64,000 bases of DNA, from contig NC_133666.1 of NCBI RefSeq assembly GCF_037893015.1, positions 624,539,852 through 624,603,851 on the forward strand, read 5' to 3'. The position numbers and the translations under genes are program-made. A model generated the notes under the pieces. The model was not told where the DNA came from, ran no database searches, and saw only the letters and a program-made list of their open reading frames with translations. Shown here piece by piece: positions 24,001-35,300 of this stretch. The stretch is from Macrotis lagotis (Eukaryota > Chordata > Mammalia > Peramelemorphia > Peramelidae). The first letter of the stretch is position 1; the number at the start of each line of letters is the position of its first letter.

Positions 24001-27000
24001 TTCCAGATTTGGTTCATTATTTTCTTTCTTTTCACAGCTGCTAGCCAGAATATTGTTTATTATCTCCCTCACTATTACTGAATTTCAGACTCCTAGCAGT
24101 CCTTTTCCCATTAATACTTCTGTCCCCAAGCAGAAGCCCCTGGGGAATGAAGCCCAAGAGTAGGAATGAGCAGTATACAAAGACCATCCCTGGGCTCCCC
24201 CGCCTTAAGCCCCACTACTTACTTCCCGAAGTTTCTCGGCATAATCTGAGGCAGCCTCTTCCACTGGAAGTGCAGGGTTAATGGTGATTACCTGGTTCTC
24301 TGGGACAGGCAGGTTTGAAAGAAGATGAGTCTAAAGCAGAGAAAAAGAGAAAATTCAGCCTTATGCCCACATCCAGGGCCCAACAGCAGCTGCCACTTAT
24401 GTACAGGCTTCAGTTCTCTGCCTCTCTCACCACTGCTATCCCTAGAGAGCTTCTTCCTTGATGTATCATAGTTTTGGCTCATCTCGCTGTAAGATGAAAA
24501 GCTTACTACGGAGGTCACTTCTACAGGCTCCATAATCTGGTTATTCCTGAATGAATAAATTAAAAAGCATTCATTAAGTACTCAGTGCTGAGCACCGTGG
24601 GGATATTTAGAAAAAGGGAGAGAGTCCCTGCTCTTAGGGAGCTCATCCTTGAACTAGGGAAGACTGGGATACAAGGGAGTTCAGGGGCTGGGCTTGGATG
24701 GGGTCCTGACATGTCCTTTAGTCCTAAGAGAGCAAGGTAAAGTCCAGGGTACTTAGGGTACATTGGCAGGGCAGATAATATCACAGGAAGGAGAGGGCAG
24801 GGGATAAGGAGGGAGGGGATAGAGAGGGGGATAATGGCAGGTGTAGAGGGCAAAGAGGCAGGAAGATGGTAAGGCCTGGAGATCCTAGTTAGTAAGTTCT
24901 AGGCTGGCCAGGGTCAAGAGAGGAGAGAAGAGGAAGCAAGGGGAAGGGTTATATTCCCCTCCCCCCCACCAAGAAGAGACTGGGGGAAGGGGTAAAGAAA
25001 AAGGTAAAAGCTTCAAGTTATTTCTCACTTTACTCTTTTTATGCCATCTATGGCCCTTTTCTATTGTTTCTCCCCTGCCCACTCCCACTCTCCAACTTAG
25101 ATGTGCTGGTAAAGTCATAGATGTAAAGATTATTCTCTTCTCCTAAAACTTCCTCTCCTCCCACTACCCCCCTTCCCAACAAAACTAAACCCTTGAAGTA
25201 AACATTTAATGGGATGCCCTGATTGAAAAGCTCTACAAATTCCCTGCAGTTGGATACAAAATGAAGATAATCACAGCCAGAAGATTATTTATTATCTGTG
25301 TGATGGGAAAAAGGCCTTTCACTCTTATCTCCAGTTCCCAGGAATGTCTGCTGGCATGATGCCCACAGGCAGATCCCCAGACTTTGTCCTCTACATTCTG
25401 GGCCTCACTGGTAGTCATCAGACCTGTTGATAAGCTACTCTGGGACTGGGTGCACTGAAAGGTGGCCTGGGTGATCTACAAAGTCCTCAAGGAGCTACTG
25501 CCTAGAATTGGGACATTCAGGGTCAGCTGGTCAGTCAAGCATTTAGTAAGAACTTACTTTATTCTAAGTAATGAGGACACACAGAGAGGAAGAAAGACAG
25601 TTTTGGCCTTAAGGAGTGCTCAAATGAATGGGAGAGACAGCAAGCCAAGAAATGTGTGCAAAGAAGTCACAAACAAGAGAAATGGGAAATACAGAACAAG
25701 ACCTAAAAGGAGTTGGGGAAAGGCTTCTGGTAGAAGATGGGATTTTAGCCAGGAGGCAGAGATAAGGGAAGGAGAACCCTCCAGGCCAGGGGGAGAAGCA
25801 GAGAGAAAGTTGGGGCTGAGGAATGGGGTCTTGTTTATGGAACAGAAAGGATGTCTATGTCACTGGATCAAAGAGGAAGCTGAGGGAGTAAGATGTAAGA
25901 AGATTAAAAACTGACCCATGAGCTGTTCAAGGAAGACTTGTACACAGTGATGCAGAACAAAGAAAACACCTTACAACAAAAGCAGTCAACATTTCTAGAT
26001 CGATTTAGGAAAGTGGGAAAAGAACTTTTGCAAATAGAATCCCATTTGATCTCACAAAAATTATATAAAGGAAATTCAACTCTAAAAGATCTCAAACCAC
26101 AGAATCAATGCAATGCCCAATGGCAGCACAATAGGAAGCCTGATGAAACTGGAATCAGAGGACATTCCTAGGTGAGACCTAGGACCCCAGTTTCCTCACT
26201 TGTAAAAAGAGGGGGCAGAACTAAATGGTTTCTGGGCTCCCTTCCAGCTCTGAGCCCAGAGCACTGTGGGCTTTCAGATAAAGTCACTATATTAGTGGGT
26301 TTTGCTGACCTTCTTTCTCTTTGTTATAAAGGATAATCCTATGGTAGGAGGGCAAAGATGACCAGGAAGTGATCGTTGACTTAAACAAAAGGCACGCTTC
26401 TCTTCTTTCCCTAGTTAGAGGAACTATGGATGTGGAACACAGAACATAAAGTGAAACTTGGAGTATTGTTGACTACTTTTGCTGAACTTTTTTTTGATTT
26501 TAGATTCATCCTTTGTAAATATAAGGAAAGACTAGGATGCAGGAAAGGTATATGGGGAAGGGGGAAAGGCAGGGAAAACAATTCTTTCTACAAGGGAGGC
26601 AAACAGAGGGTCATAGAGGAGGAATTTGATCTCACTTCTTCCTGGATCTAGGCCCAGGGCTCTACCCACTTGCAAGCAACAGAAACATTGATTAAAATGG
26701 CATCAACAAGCATTTAATGAGTGTGTGGATACCACCAGTTCCAATTATTCAAACTGGCTGTTGAATAATATTTATGCAAATGTTAGTCAGAGATGGACTT
26801 CAAAAAAAACTATGATAATAACCAAATGACATCTTGACATTCATGCAAGCTGTTGTTTGCACAGGGGCTAGACCCCTGCTCCAACCTAGTGAAGACCACA
26901 ACCTATTTGAATCAGGGAAGGGTCACTTAGAAGCTGGTTGATATTTGGGTGTCTCAATTTGGGGTAGTCTTTTTCACTGAGCAGTACCAAGATTTCCCAC

Positions 27001-30000
27001 TGGAAGATGAACCCCTCTTCTCAATTTTTTTCTTATAAACATCCTACAGGACTATCTCCGGCTTGGTTAGTGAGCATATCAACCAATCAACAAGTAAGCC
27101 TTAAGCACAAACAAGGTGCCAGGAGGTAGAAGCACTAGGTATACAAAGGCAAAGGGCTTAGGGGAAAATCATTTTATTTATATACATATTTCCATAATGT
27201 ATACAAAGGAATATAAAGTAGCATGGGGAAGAGAGAACAGGCTAGCCGCAGTGGAGGAGAACCCAGAGTTGAGTCCTGAAGACCCCAGGGCCTCTCAGAG
27301 GCTAAGGTGAGAAAGATCAGGGCAGATCTGTGCAGGGGGCACTATATGGCCTAGGAAGCATTCCAGGAGACCTGACTGAAAAGAGAGAAGACTCTAGCAA
27401 AAGGAAGGGGCTGCTGGAGTTTACCTGAGCAAGGGAACGACATGAACAGACCTCAGAGGCGCTTGGTGTAGAAGAAGGGGAGTGGGGAGACCATTGAGGA
27501 GGGTGTTAGAAGAGTCCTAGGGAGAAGCAGTGGGGGCCTGAATTGGGCTGGATGATGGATGGACAGGAGAGGTAGAAATGATAGGATCTGATAATTGGCT
27601 GAGTCTATAGAATGAACAACGTCCAGGATGGTCTTGTAGTTTCAAATCTAGGTATCTGCATGGAAGGTGGAGCCCTTACTGTCCTAGGAAAGATCAGAAG
27701 AGGTGGGTTTGGTGTGGAAAAGACAATGAGTTCTGCTTTGGACTCAATGAGTTTGGGATTCCTATGTGGCATCCAGTTGGAAATGTCCAACAGGCATTAA
27801 TCTGGAATGTGTTCAGTTTTGTCTGAGAAGAGAACTCAGAAATATTGGGAGATGTCAAGATCTGGCTGGAAGTCATTTATAGCTGTCTTAGGCAATGTTT
27901 CAGGAAGTAATGGAAAGAGAAAATGACCAAGTTCAAAGCACTGGCTCAGCTATTCCACACAGCACAACATTGTGGTTTGGTAACCAAAGTGAACATCCAT
28001 CAGTTATTCAAACTACTAGTGACACAACCCAGACTCTCTGGATATTGGTTCTCTCAAACAGAGCTGAATTGATAAAATTCACAAAGACTCTCTGAAAATA
28101 ATCTGTTTAAAATTAAGGGTCAGAAATAGATATACTATAGGGTGTGAAAAGTATCTACAATGGAATGAGTAGAGGGTGGGGGAGGGAGTGTCTATAAATA
28201 CAATTATATCATGGGTGACAAGCAGCCTGATTCATAGGTGATCTGATGCCAGGATGGAACTATGTGCTCAAGTGGATTGGATTCAACACGAGTGAATTCA
28301 CTCATGTTGAATCCAACAGCAGTGCCATACTCTCAAACCATCATACCATCACATATGCAATATAATCTTCGCCAAGGGGCAAGGGAGAACATTGGAGGAT
28401 CCAATACAATTCCAAAGGGAACTGATCAGTATACTCTCCCTTCCCCAAGTAGGCTGACAGCCTTGCCCATCCAGGCAATTCACCACAGGTAAATCAGTCA
28501 CTCTCTTATAAGTAATCCACTTGGGTAGGGAGATTACCTACCAGGTCCTGACATGTTCCTAGTACCTAGTTCATTCTGGAGTCAACAAATCAACTACTTA
28601 AAAACCTCTGGGGGTGGCTAGATGGCTCGGTGGAAAGAGCACCAGTCCTGGAGTCAGGAGGACCTGAGTTCAAATATGACTTCAGACACTTAATAATTAC
28701 CTAGCTGTGTGGCCTTGGGCAAGCCATTTAACCCCATTGCCTTGCAAAAAATAAAAATAAAAAAACCTCTGCTGAGTGTCAAAAGTCTCCTTTAGCATTC
28801 AAAGAAAGTCTTGCATAGATGGAATCTAATATGGAGCCATTTAGTGAGAGAAGGATTGGCTCAATACACAATCTGCCCCACAAGATAGGATATTGAAATC
28901 TTTTACCCATGTGCAACCCTAAATTGTAGAAGTCTAATTAACACCGAACTAACAACCTTAGGAGGCGCTCTATTTATCCAGTAAAAGAACTGAAGCTCTA
29001 CTATCTGGGGCCAAGGTCACCAACTGATAATAAACTGGAAGTCTGAAACCTTTAGAATCAAAAACGACTTCCAGCCTGAGTCTGGGTCAAATGTCAATAC
29101 AGTTCAGTCCTAAAAGCCTGGGAGACTTTTGCAATATAGTCAGCTAACTTTCAGATAGTCTGGTAGCAGACTATTAGTTTGGGAGCTTGACAACAGTATT
29201 ATATCCTGCCAGGCCATGGTCAATAAACACAGATTGGGATGTACAGAGTGCTGGGTCTCTCTCTGAATCAGGGTATCAGAAAACAAACATTCAAAGTGAA
29301 ATCCAAGGCACTGAGACAGAGGGAAAATGATTGCAGAAATAGATTCAGTCTAAAAGATTGAGTGGTAAAATATAGGGAATATTGGGGAGCTGTTTGATGG
29401 AATCTGTGTCCCCAAAGTTTGGGCTTCTTAAATTACAAGTGTTCCCCTTCCAGTTGAAGTGTTGCCTGGTCACAAGACAGTATCCAGTCCCGTTCATCTG
29501 TACTGGCCAAGAAGTCAAGTAAGGAGGATTTCTCATTATAACCAGGCTACCATAGTCCCTCAGGTCCAGGAAAAATGTCAGATCCCACATCTCTATTTAA
29601 GAAAATCATCCCTAGATCTCATATGCTGTTCTTATGACCAGGACACACTAGAGAGTATACCCCACCTTTTTATCACCAGGGTACTTTGGAACCCTTGCTT
29701 CTGAGTGGAGACGTCTTTGGCAAATTCAATGAGTCCCCATATCTAGAAGGCCAGGACCACCTGGGCAGTCATCCTCCAGCTCCCAGCTCTGGATTGAGTG
29801 ATCACATCACCGCCCCCCCCCCCCCAACACACTACCTCAGAGCCTGGAAAGGGTACAAATGCAAAAGGTGACTGTCCCAAAAACCCAGCCTCCAGCCCAA
29901 TGACTTCAGGTTTAATAATCTTGAGTGTTGTCTAAGTCTGATATTCTTTAATATGGAACTAATATTTCTGATCAAAATTTTTCTATCAGTCCCTAGTTGA

Positions 30001-31152
30001 AATTTTTAAGTTTGGAATGTTGACCTCTGCCCATCGCAAGGTCTCTGTCTCTACTGCTATAAATCGGGCGGTGTCAAACAATGCTAGTCCTCCTGATTGC
30101 CTCTCCACAGCTGTATAAAATAGCAGCTAAGGAGACCATCACCTGAAGGCAGGATACTGCTCTGCTTATCTAGATAGGGGACTGATAAATCCGTGCACTT
30201 ATGGCTTCTTGGAAAGGGCGGTGCCCCAATGATTTAGATGACTGTATCACAGAGGATACAAAGTATCCCGTCAGGCCCCAATGATTTAGATGACTGTATC
30301 ACAGCGGATACAAAGTATCCCGTCAGGCCCCAATGATTTAGATGACTGTATCTTAGTGAATACAAAGTAACCCGCCAGGCCCCCAATGATTTAGATGATT
30401 GTATCACAGCGGATACAAAGTATCCCGTGACAGCCGTCCTTGCTCGCTGGATCTGACAGTTCTGACCCGACGGGCCTTCGGACAGGTTAGACAATCACAA
30501 GTAATGGGTGACACCTTTATGCACAAAAGTGTAAGCTGATTGGTTGGTTGCCAAAATGTTGTGGTTCTTTGTTTAAATCCTATAAATATTGATTATTCGT
30601 CTAATTCCACGTTGGCATGGGCAAAGATGCCGCCCACCCGGGGGTTGCGGGTTAAGATCCTAGAGAATAAGACTTCATTTACAAAACTAACTTTGCGTTT
30701 TCATTTTTGGCCTAAGGCGGGCTGGCCACCACTCCTCCGCGCGTGTGATCCCCGCGGGCAGGGGCTCTCAGCCTGGTGCCGGGCCGCCCCCTGCCCCCCA
30801 CCACCACCCCACAGCCCGCGCCGCCCCCTCCCCCCGCCCCGCCCCGCACCCGGTACAGGCCGAACGTGCTGTCCGCGTGGTCGAAGGGCACGAGGCGCTC
30901 GTCGCAGAATCCCAGCGTCCAGTGCGCGGGGGCGGAGGGCCCGGCGGGGGCGGCGGCCGCGGGCAGCTCCTGGGCCAGGAGCTGGACCAGGCTCCCGCCC
31001 GAGAGCCCGAGGGAGAAGCGGGCCCCCGCCCCGGCGCCCCCGGCCCCGGCGCGGCTCTGCGCCGCCCTCTGCACCACCAGTTGCGCCAGCGACACGCCCA
31101 GCTCCTGCGGGCTGGAGAACACGGAGATGAGGGGGGGCCCCGAGCCCGGCAT
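21040..31152 (-). CDS. PGLS: PGLS, 6-phosphogluconolactonase, complete
   Basis: Hydrolyses 6-phospho-D-glucono-1,5-lactone to 6-phosphogluconate, the second step of the oxidative pentose phosphate pathway, in the cytosol. Coding exons: 30850-31152, 24223-24330, 21805-21906, 21470-21610, 21040-21177. All introns are phase 0 with GT-AG borders. Product is 263 residues (human 258). Family motifs: GLSGGS at 49-54, [13 protein letters not shown] at 78-90, [14 protein letters not shown] at 154-167, and the C-terminal [14 protein letters not shown]. The ATG at 31152 starts [19 protein letters not shown]; the frame is open upstream but Gly/Arg-rich CpG-island translation without homology, so the conserved start is preferred. 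The N-terminal part is longer than human by a Gly/Ala-rich insert at about 35-44. Intron 1 is large (6.5 kb) and carries an LTR fossil close to exon 1. Confidence 0.97.
22370..22655 (-). repeat. Long (about 290 bp) tRNA-headed SINE, reverse
   Basis: Same composite element as at 18020-18325: body CATTTTCAAAGAAGACCAC, GCCAGATATGAAAATCGGG, then the head GATTTGCCCAAGGTCACACAG...CTCACCTAGCTGCCC. Lies in PGLS intron 2. Confidence 0.75.
22790..23375 (-). mobile_element. L1-type LINE ORF2 fragment, antisense
   Basis: TTTCTCAAAGAACCAGTTGTTAG, ATTTTGTCTCATTGG and GAGCTGTAATTTTGAAG-type phrases are those of L1 ORF2 read on the opposite strand. The reading frame is decayed. An L2-like 3' tail in plus orientation follows at about 23385-23465. 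The rest of the intron up to exon 2 holds nothing recognisable. Confidence 0.55.
24565..27890 (-). repeat. Decayed L2 pieces in PGLS intron 1, antisense
   Basis: Pieces at about 24565-24700 (GTCCCTGCTCTTAGGGAGC), 25545-25860 (TTTTGGCCTTAAGGAG..., GATTTTAGCCAGGAGGCAGAG) and 27060-27890 (CTTAAGCACAAACAAGGTGCCAGG..., GTTTGGGATTCCTATGTGGCATCCAG) read as L2 in reverse. A plain MIR-like piece is possible around 26170-26270. No coding exon was seen. Confidence 0.55.
28277..28316. repeat. 40-bp near-perfect palindrome
   Basis: Self-complementary around a central GAATTC with no spacer; 19 of 20 base pairs match (the single mismatch is 28289/28304). Outer arms read TTGGATTCAACA and TGTTGAATCCAA. It is not part of any SINE or LINE recognised here. 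Confidence 0.95.
28611..28760 (+). repeat. WSINE-type SINE with target-site duplication
   Basis: Forward copy (GGGTGGCTAGATGGCTCGG ... A-rich tail) flanked by AAAAACCTCTG at 28600-28610 and 28761-28771. Confidence 0.95.
28780..29990. other. Unassigned DNA in PGLS intron 1
   Basis: About 1.2 kb with no SINE, MIR or L2 signature and no convincing exon; includes a C run at about 29814-29824. It directly precedes the LTR-like segment and might belong to the same old element, but no retroviral gene signature was seen. Confidence 0.4.
30010..30712 (+). mobile_element. Probable solo LTR of an endogenous retrovirus (fossil)
   Basis: LTR-like organisation on the plus strand: four direct 52-bp repeats (30222-30431) as in U3 enhancers, a TATA-like TATAAATATT near 30579, and a candidate polyadenylation signal (GAATAAGACTTC near 30665), followed by a short U5-like end. 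No internal retroviral genes were seen beside it, so it is read as a solo LTR of uncertain, possibly ERV1-like, family. The 5' border is approximate. The 3' border is about 140 bp from PGLS exon 1. Age unknown. Confidence 0.45.
30222..30431 (+). repeat. Four tandem copies of a 52-bp unit
   Basis: Units start near 30224, 30276, 30328 and 30381, each with CCCCAATGATTTAGATGA and GATACAAAGTATCCCGT. Copies 1 and 2 are almost identical and copy 3 is the most diverged. Within each unit GGATACAAAGTATCC is itself a short inverted repeat. Confidence 0.95.
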
Positions 31153-31482
31153 CGCGGCGGGACGGCGGCGGCGGCGGCGGCGGCTGCGGGGCTGCGGGAG
31201 GGGAACCGGCGGCGGCGCGCGGCGTGGGGCGCGGCCTCGGCACCGGGCGGAAGTAGCGCCAGTCCGGGCGGAAGAGCACGCGCAAACGCTTCCGCGCTGG
31301 GTGCGGCTCCCCCGGGGACCGAGGCGGAGCGGGGCCCGCGGCCCGGGAGAGGGCCCGGGGGCAGCTGTCCTCCTCCTCCCCGAACAGGGACCCCTGGTTG
31401 CCGTCACGCCCCCCGCTCCCTTCCTCCCAGGCTCGCCCGCACCCCGCCGGCCTGAACTGTTGCACCAGAGCGTGTTCTCAAG

Positions 31483-31488
31483 TTTATT
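31483..31488 (-). terminator. Candidate SLC27A1 polyadenylation signal (AATAAA)
   Basis: AATAAA on the minus strand about 850 nt after the SLC27A1 stop codon, with a TCTGGTG-type GU-rich element about 20 nt downstream. No other AATAAA lies between the stop and this point. Confidence 0.6.
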
Positions 31489-31592
31489 TAACTCGAACTA
31501 AAAAATAAAACTGCCTGAAAGCCCGGGCGGGTGTGGGCGCGGCCTCGGCCCCGCCTGAGCCGCGGGGGTCTGTCCGAGGGGACTGCACAGTC

Positions 31593-31611
31593 GGGGGGGG
31601 GGGGGGGGGGG
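31593..31611. repeat. Run of 19 G
   Basis: Unbroken G19 on the plus strand, therefore C19 in the predicted SLC27A1 3' UTR. Confidence 0.9.
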
Positions 31612-32334
31612 CGCTCTCCAGTTAACTCGGGCCCAGCACAGCCCCCGGGTCCCCGGCTTCCCAGGCCCGTCCTGTCCGCGGGGCTCGAGATGGGGGCGAG
31701 TCCGCTCCTGAAGCTTAAATTGAAGTACGAGTGAGTGAGTACTGGGACCCGGTGACCAATGCCCGAGGGTTCCCTAAGGCACAACCGAAGAAGCAGGCAG
31801 GATGGAGCCCTCCCGCCCGGGACAGTCTGTTAAGTAGCAACGAAAAGCAGGATAAATGGTCTTGCTGGGAGCGGGATTGGTGGCCGCTCCCACACCCTGT
31901 CCCATAATGCCATCCAGCCAGCCTGGAGAAGACCCACACCCACTCAGCACCCCATTCTGGGACAGTGAACCCCCATCTGGAAAATATCCAAAGAACCACG
32001 TGGGCTGAAACGCTTAGAATTCTGAACCTCCGATAAGCCTCAAATACTCCAGCAACCCCGAGAATGCTCTGTAGAATCCTCTAAGTCCTGTCCAGCTTCT
32101 GTTCCTGCTTGAACCAGAACCCTGACCTGAGAGAAGGTTCAGGGAAGGGCTTAGGAAACAATTTTGATAAATCCCATTAGTCCAATTTATGCCCTCCCCC
32201 ACCACACCCATTCTTTGGGAAGTAGGAGACTGGCTGGATGCAAGGTAGGACAGGGCAAGGTTATGGTTGCTGTCCTCAGTCCCATCCATCACTGCCAGGG
32301 AAGAAGAGGGCAAGGGATGGGGCAGTGAGCGCTG

Positions 32335-35300
32335 TTAAAGGGAGAAGGCTCCTGTGCAAATGCCAGTGTAGACACTTTCATCCATGGGGATATATCTCCC
32401 TTGCTTCAAGTCCAGGAAGAACAGTCGGTCTGATGTCTGATGCAGGTCAAATCCTTCTCTCTGAAGCCGTGTTTTCTGGATCTTGAAGGTCCCTGTAGAA
32501 TAAATAGGAAACAAAACAACTACCCAGCCAGCAAAGTGGGGTGTAGAGTGTGGCCCCCAGGGCAGAGCAAGACCCCAGAACTAGATAAATCAAAATTTTA
32601 TGAAATAAAAGATATGAATATACCAGTTGTGTCCACCTGAGGCAGGAGGCGAAGGAAGATGGGGCGGGCATATGGTGGAAGTACTCTCTGTAGCTCCTGG
32701 TACAGGACGTTGGGGTTCAGTGTAGCACTGGGATCGGCAATGGCAGCCATGCCAGCCTTACCTTCCACTCCTACAATAGGGTTATATGCTGAGAATGTTC
32801 CCAGACCCCTTGACTTCTCTAAGACTTTCAGTCCCCAAATTCCCCCAAACCACTTCCCAAATCCCACCCGGATCCTGTTCCACCCGGGCTCCTTGCCTGG
32901 TACATCCACCCCATAAACTGCCACGTCAGTCTGGCCCAGAACACGGCTTAGAACGCCTTCCACCTCAGTTGTGGAGACATTCTCCCCACGCCAGCGAAAT
33001 GTATCTCCACTTCGATCCCGGAAATACATGTAGCCAAGTTCATCCATCATCAACACATCTCCTGTTAAAAGATGTTAAGAAGAGCTACTGTGGAATACTG
33101 AACTGCTAGGGAACCTTAAACCCTTTATGACCAAAGCCCTATTCTAAACTATACCAAATTAGGCAGAGCCAAGATGGCAACAAGAGAGGACCATGTCTTA
33201 GGTGCTCTCTCATAAAACTTCTAAACTAAGAACTCTAACTAAATTTTCGAGAGACAGAACCCACAGAGGGACCCAGTGAGGCAGTTCTCCTACTCAAGGT
33301 AACCTGGAAAAGAACAGAAAGGAGGTGAAGGAAGGTGGGCTGGGCATATGGTGTGCTCCCCCGGGGTTGGGAGGCAGCCCACCAGAGGGGTGGCCCACCA
33401 GAGCAAAAGAACTTCAGCCTCCCAGAGGCAGTCCCAGGGCACTGGGAGCTGCAGCAGGGCAGTTTCCTGACCTACACCCCAGGGAGCACCTAGCACAAAT
33501 TGGGGGAAGGGGGGACCTCTGCCAGAGCTAGCACGTGAAGCCCAGCCCTCAGGGCACACAGCAAGTGGCCAAGGCAGTCCAGATCCAGGAAACAGAAGCA
33601 GGCACAGCCAGTAAGCAGAAGCCCTTAGGGCATGAGCCCATTGAACCTAGGGAGGGGAGTGAAGAGAGAGACTGGCAAGCTCTGCCCCTGGAACAGGACA
33701 CTGGGGTTCTGACCACATTCAGATCCTGATCGCAGTCTAGGCCCCCCCATAGAACAGCAGGCCCCCCCAACCTCAGCCCTGTGGCAGAGGAGGGCACATA
33801 TGGCCATTCACAGACCAGGAGGGAGGACAGAGCCTCACACACTGAGACCCTTGTGGGAGTGTCCCAAAAGCTCAGGATGCACCCCAAAAACAGGCTTAGA
33901 CTGGAAAAATGAGCAAGTAGAGAAACAAGGAACACCACTGAGAAATATTTTGCCTGTGAGCCCAAGAAGGATCAAAACACTCAGTCTGAAGATGAGGAAG
34001 CACAAGCTCCTGCATCTAAAGATTCCAAGAAAAACAGAAATTGGGCTTAGGCTATGACAGAGCTCAAAAAAGGCTTTGAAAATCAAATGAGGGAGTTAGA
34101 AGAAAAACTGGGAAAAGAAATGAGAGAGATGCAGAAAAAACATGAAAATGAAGTCAGCAGCTCAGTCAAGGAAATCCAAAAAAAATGCTGAAGAAAATAG
34201 CATGCTAAAAACCAGCTTAGGTCAAATGGATAAAACAGTTCAAAAAGTTATTGAGAAGAATGCTTTAAAAAGCAGAATTGGCCAGATGGAATAAGAGATA
34301 AGAAAGCTCTCTGAGGAAAACAAGTCCTTCAGACAAAGAATAGAACTCAGGGAGATTGCTGAATTTATGAGAAATCAGGACTCAATACTTCAAAACCAAA
34401 AAAATGAAAAATTATAAGAAAATGTGAAATATCTCATTGAAAAAACAACTGCTATGGAAAACAGACTTAGGAAAGATAAGTTAAAAATTATTGGAATGAA
34501 AGTCATGATCAGGAAAAGAGCCTTGACATCATTTTTTTTTAGGTTTTTGCAAGGCAAATGGGGTTAAGTGGCTTGCCCAAGGCCACACAGCTAGGTAATT
34601 ATTAAGTGTTTGAGACCAGATTTGAACCCAGGTACTCCTGACTCCAAGGCTGGTGCTTTATCCACTACACCACCTAGCCGCCCCTACCTTGACATCATTT
34701 TCAAAGAATTACTACAGGAAAATTGCCCTGATATCCTAGAAGCAGAGGGCAAAATAGAAATGGAGAGAATCCACAGGTCACCCTGAGGAAGAGATCCCAA
34801 AAAAACAACTCCCACGAATATTATAGCCAAGTTCCAGAACTCCCAAGTCAAAGAGAAAATATTACAAGCAGCCAGAAGGACACAATTCAAATACCATGGA
34901 GCTATAATCAGGATCTCAAAGGACTTAGCAGCAACTACATTAAAAGCTCGTAGGGCTTGAAATATAATATACTGGAAGGCAAAAGAGCTTAGAATGCAAC
35001 CCAGAATCAACTACCCAGCAAAAATGAATGTCCTCTTCCAGAGAAAAAGTGGATTTTCAATGAACCAGGGGAATTTCAAATGTTCCTGTTGGAAGGGCCA
35101 GAGCAGAACAGAAGGTTCAATCTTCAAATACAGGACTCAGGTGAAGCATAGAGATTGAAGAAGGGGAAAATATGAGGGACTTAATGATGATGAACTGCAT
35201 ATATTCCTGTATAGAAAAATGACACTGATAGTACTCATATGAACTTTCTCAATTAACAGAGTAGGTAGAAGCTTTTATAGATGAAGCACAGGAGAAAGCT

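Larger units (their letters stand above)
30716..31720. promoter_or_regulatory. CpG island / PGLS promoter region
   Basis: About 1 kb of very GC- and CpG-rich sequence covering PGLS exon 1 and its upstream flank. A (CGG)7 run (31163-31183) lies in the 5' UTR just before the ATG. No TATA box was seen, as is usual for housekeeping CpG-island promoters. The island also covers the 3' UTR end of SLC27A1. Confidence 0.85.

Noticed and set aside
30222-30431. CRISPR-like array
   Set aside because: The repeats are direct 52-bp units with no unique spacers, in vertebrate DNA with LTR-like context.
31153-31465. Extension of the PGLS reading frame upstream of the chosen ATG
   Set aside because: The frame is open but has no similarity to the family and is Arg/Pro-rich; human PGLS starts at the aligned position.
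30540-31501. Open frames of about 200-240 codons on the plus strand opposite PGLS exon 1
   Set aside because: They are antisense shadows of the PGLS exon and CpG island; the minus strand carries the conserved PGLS protein.
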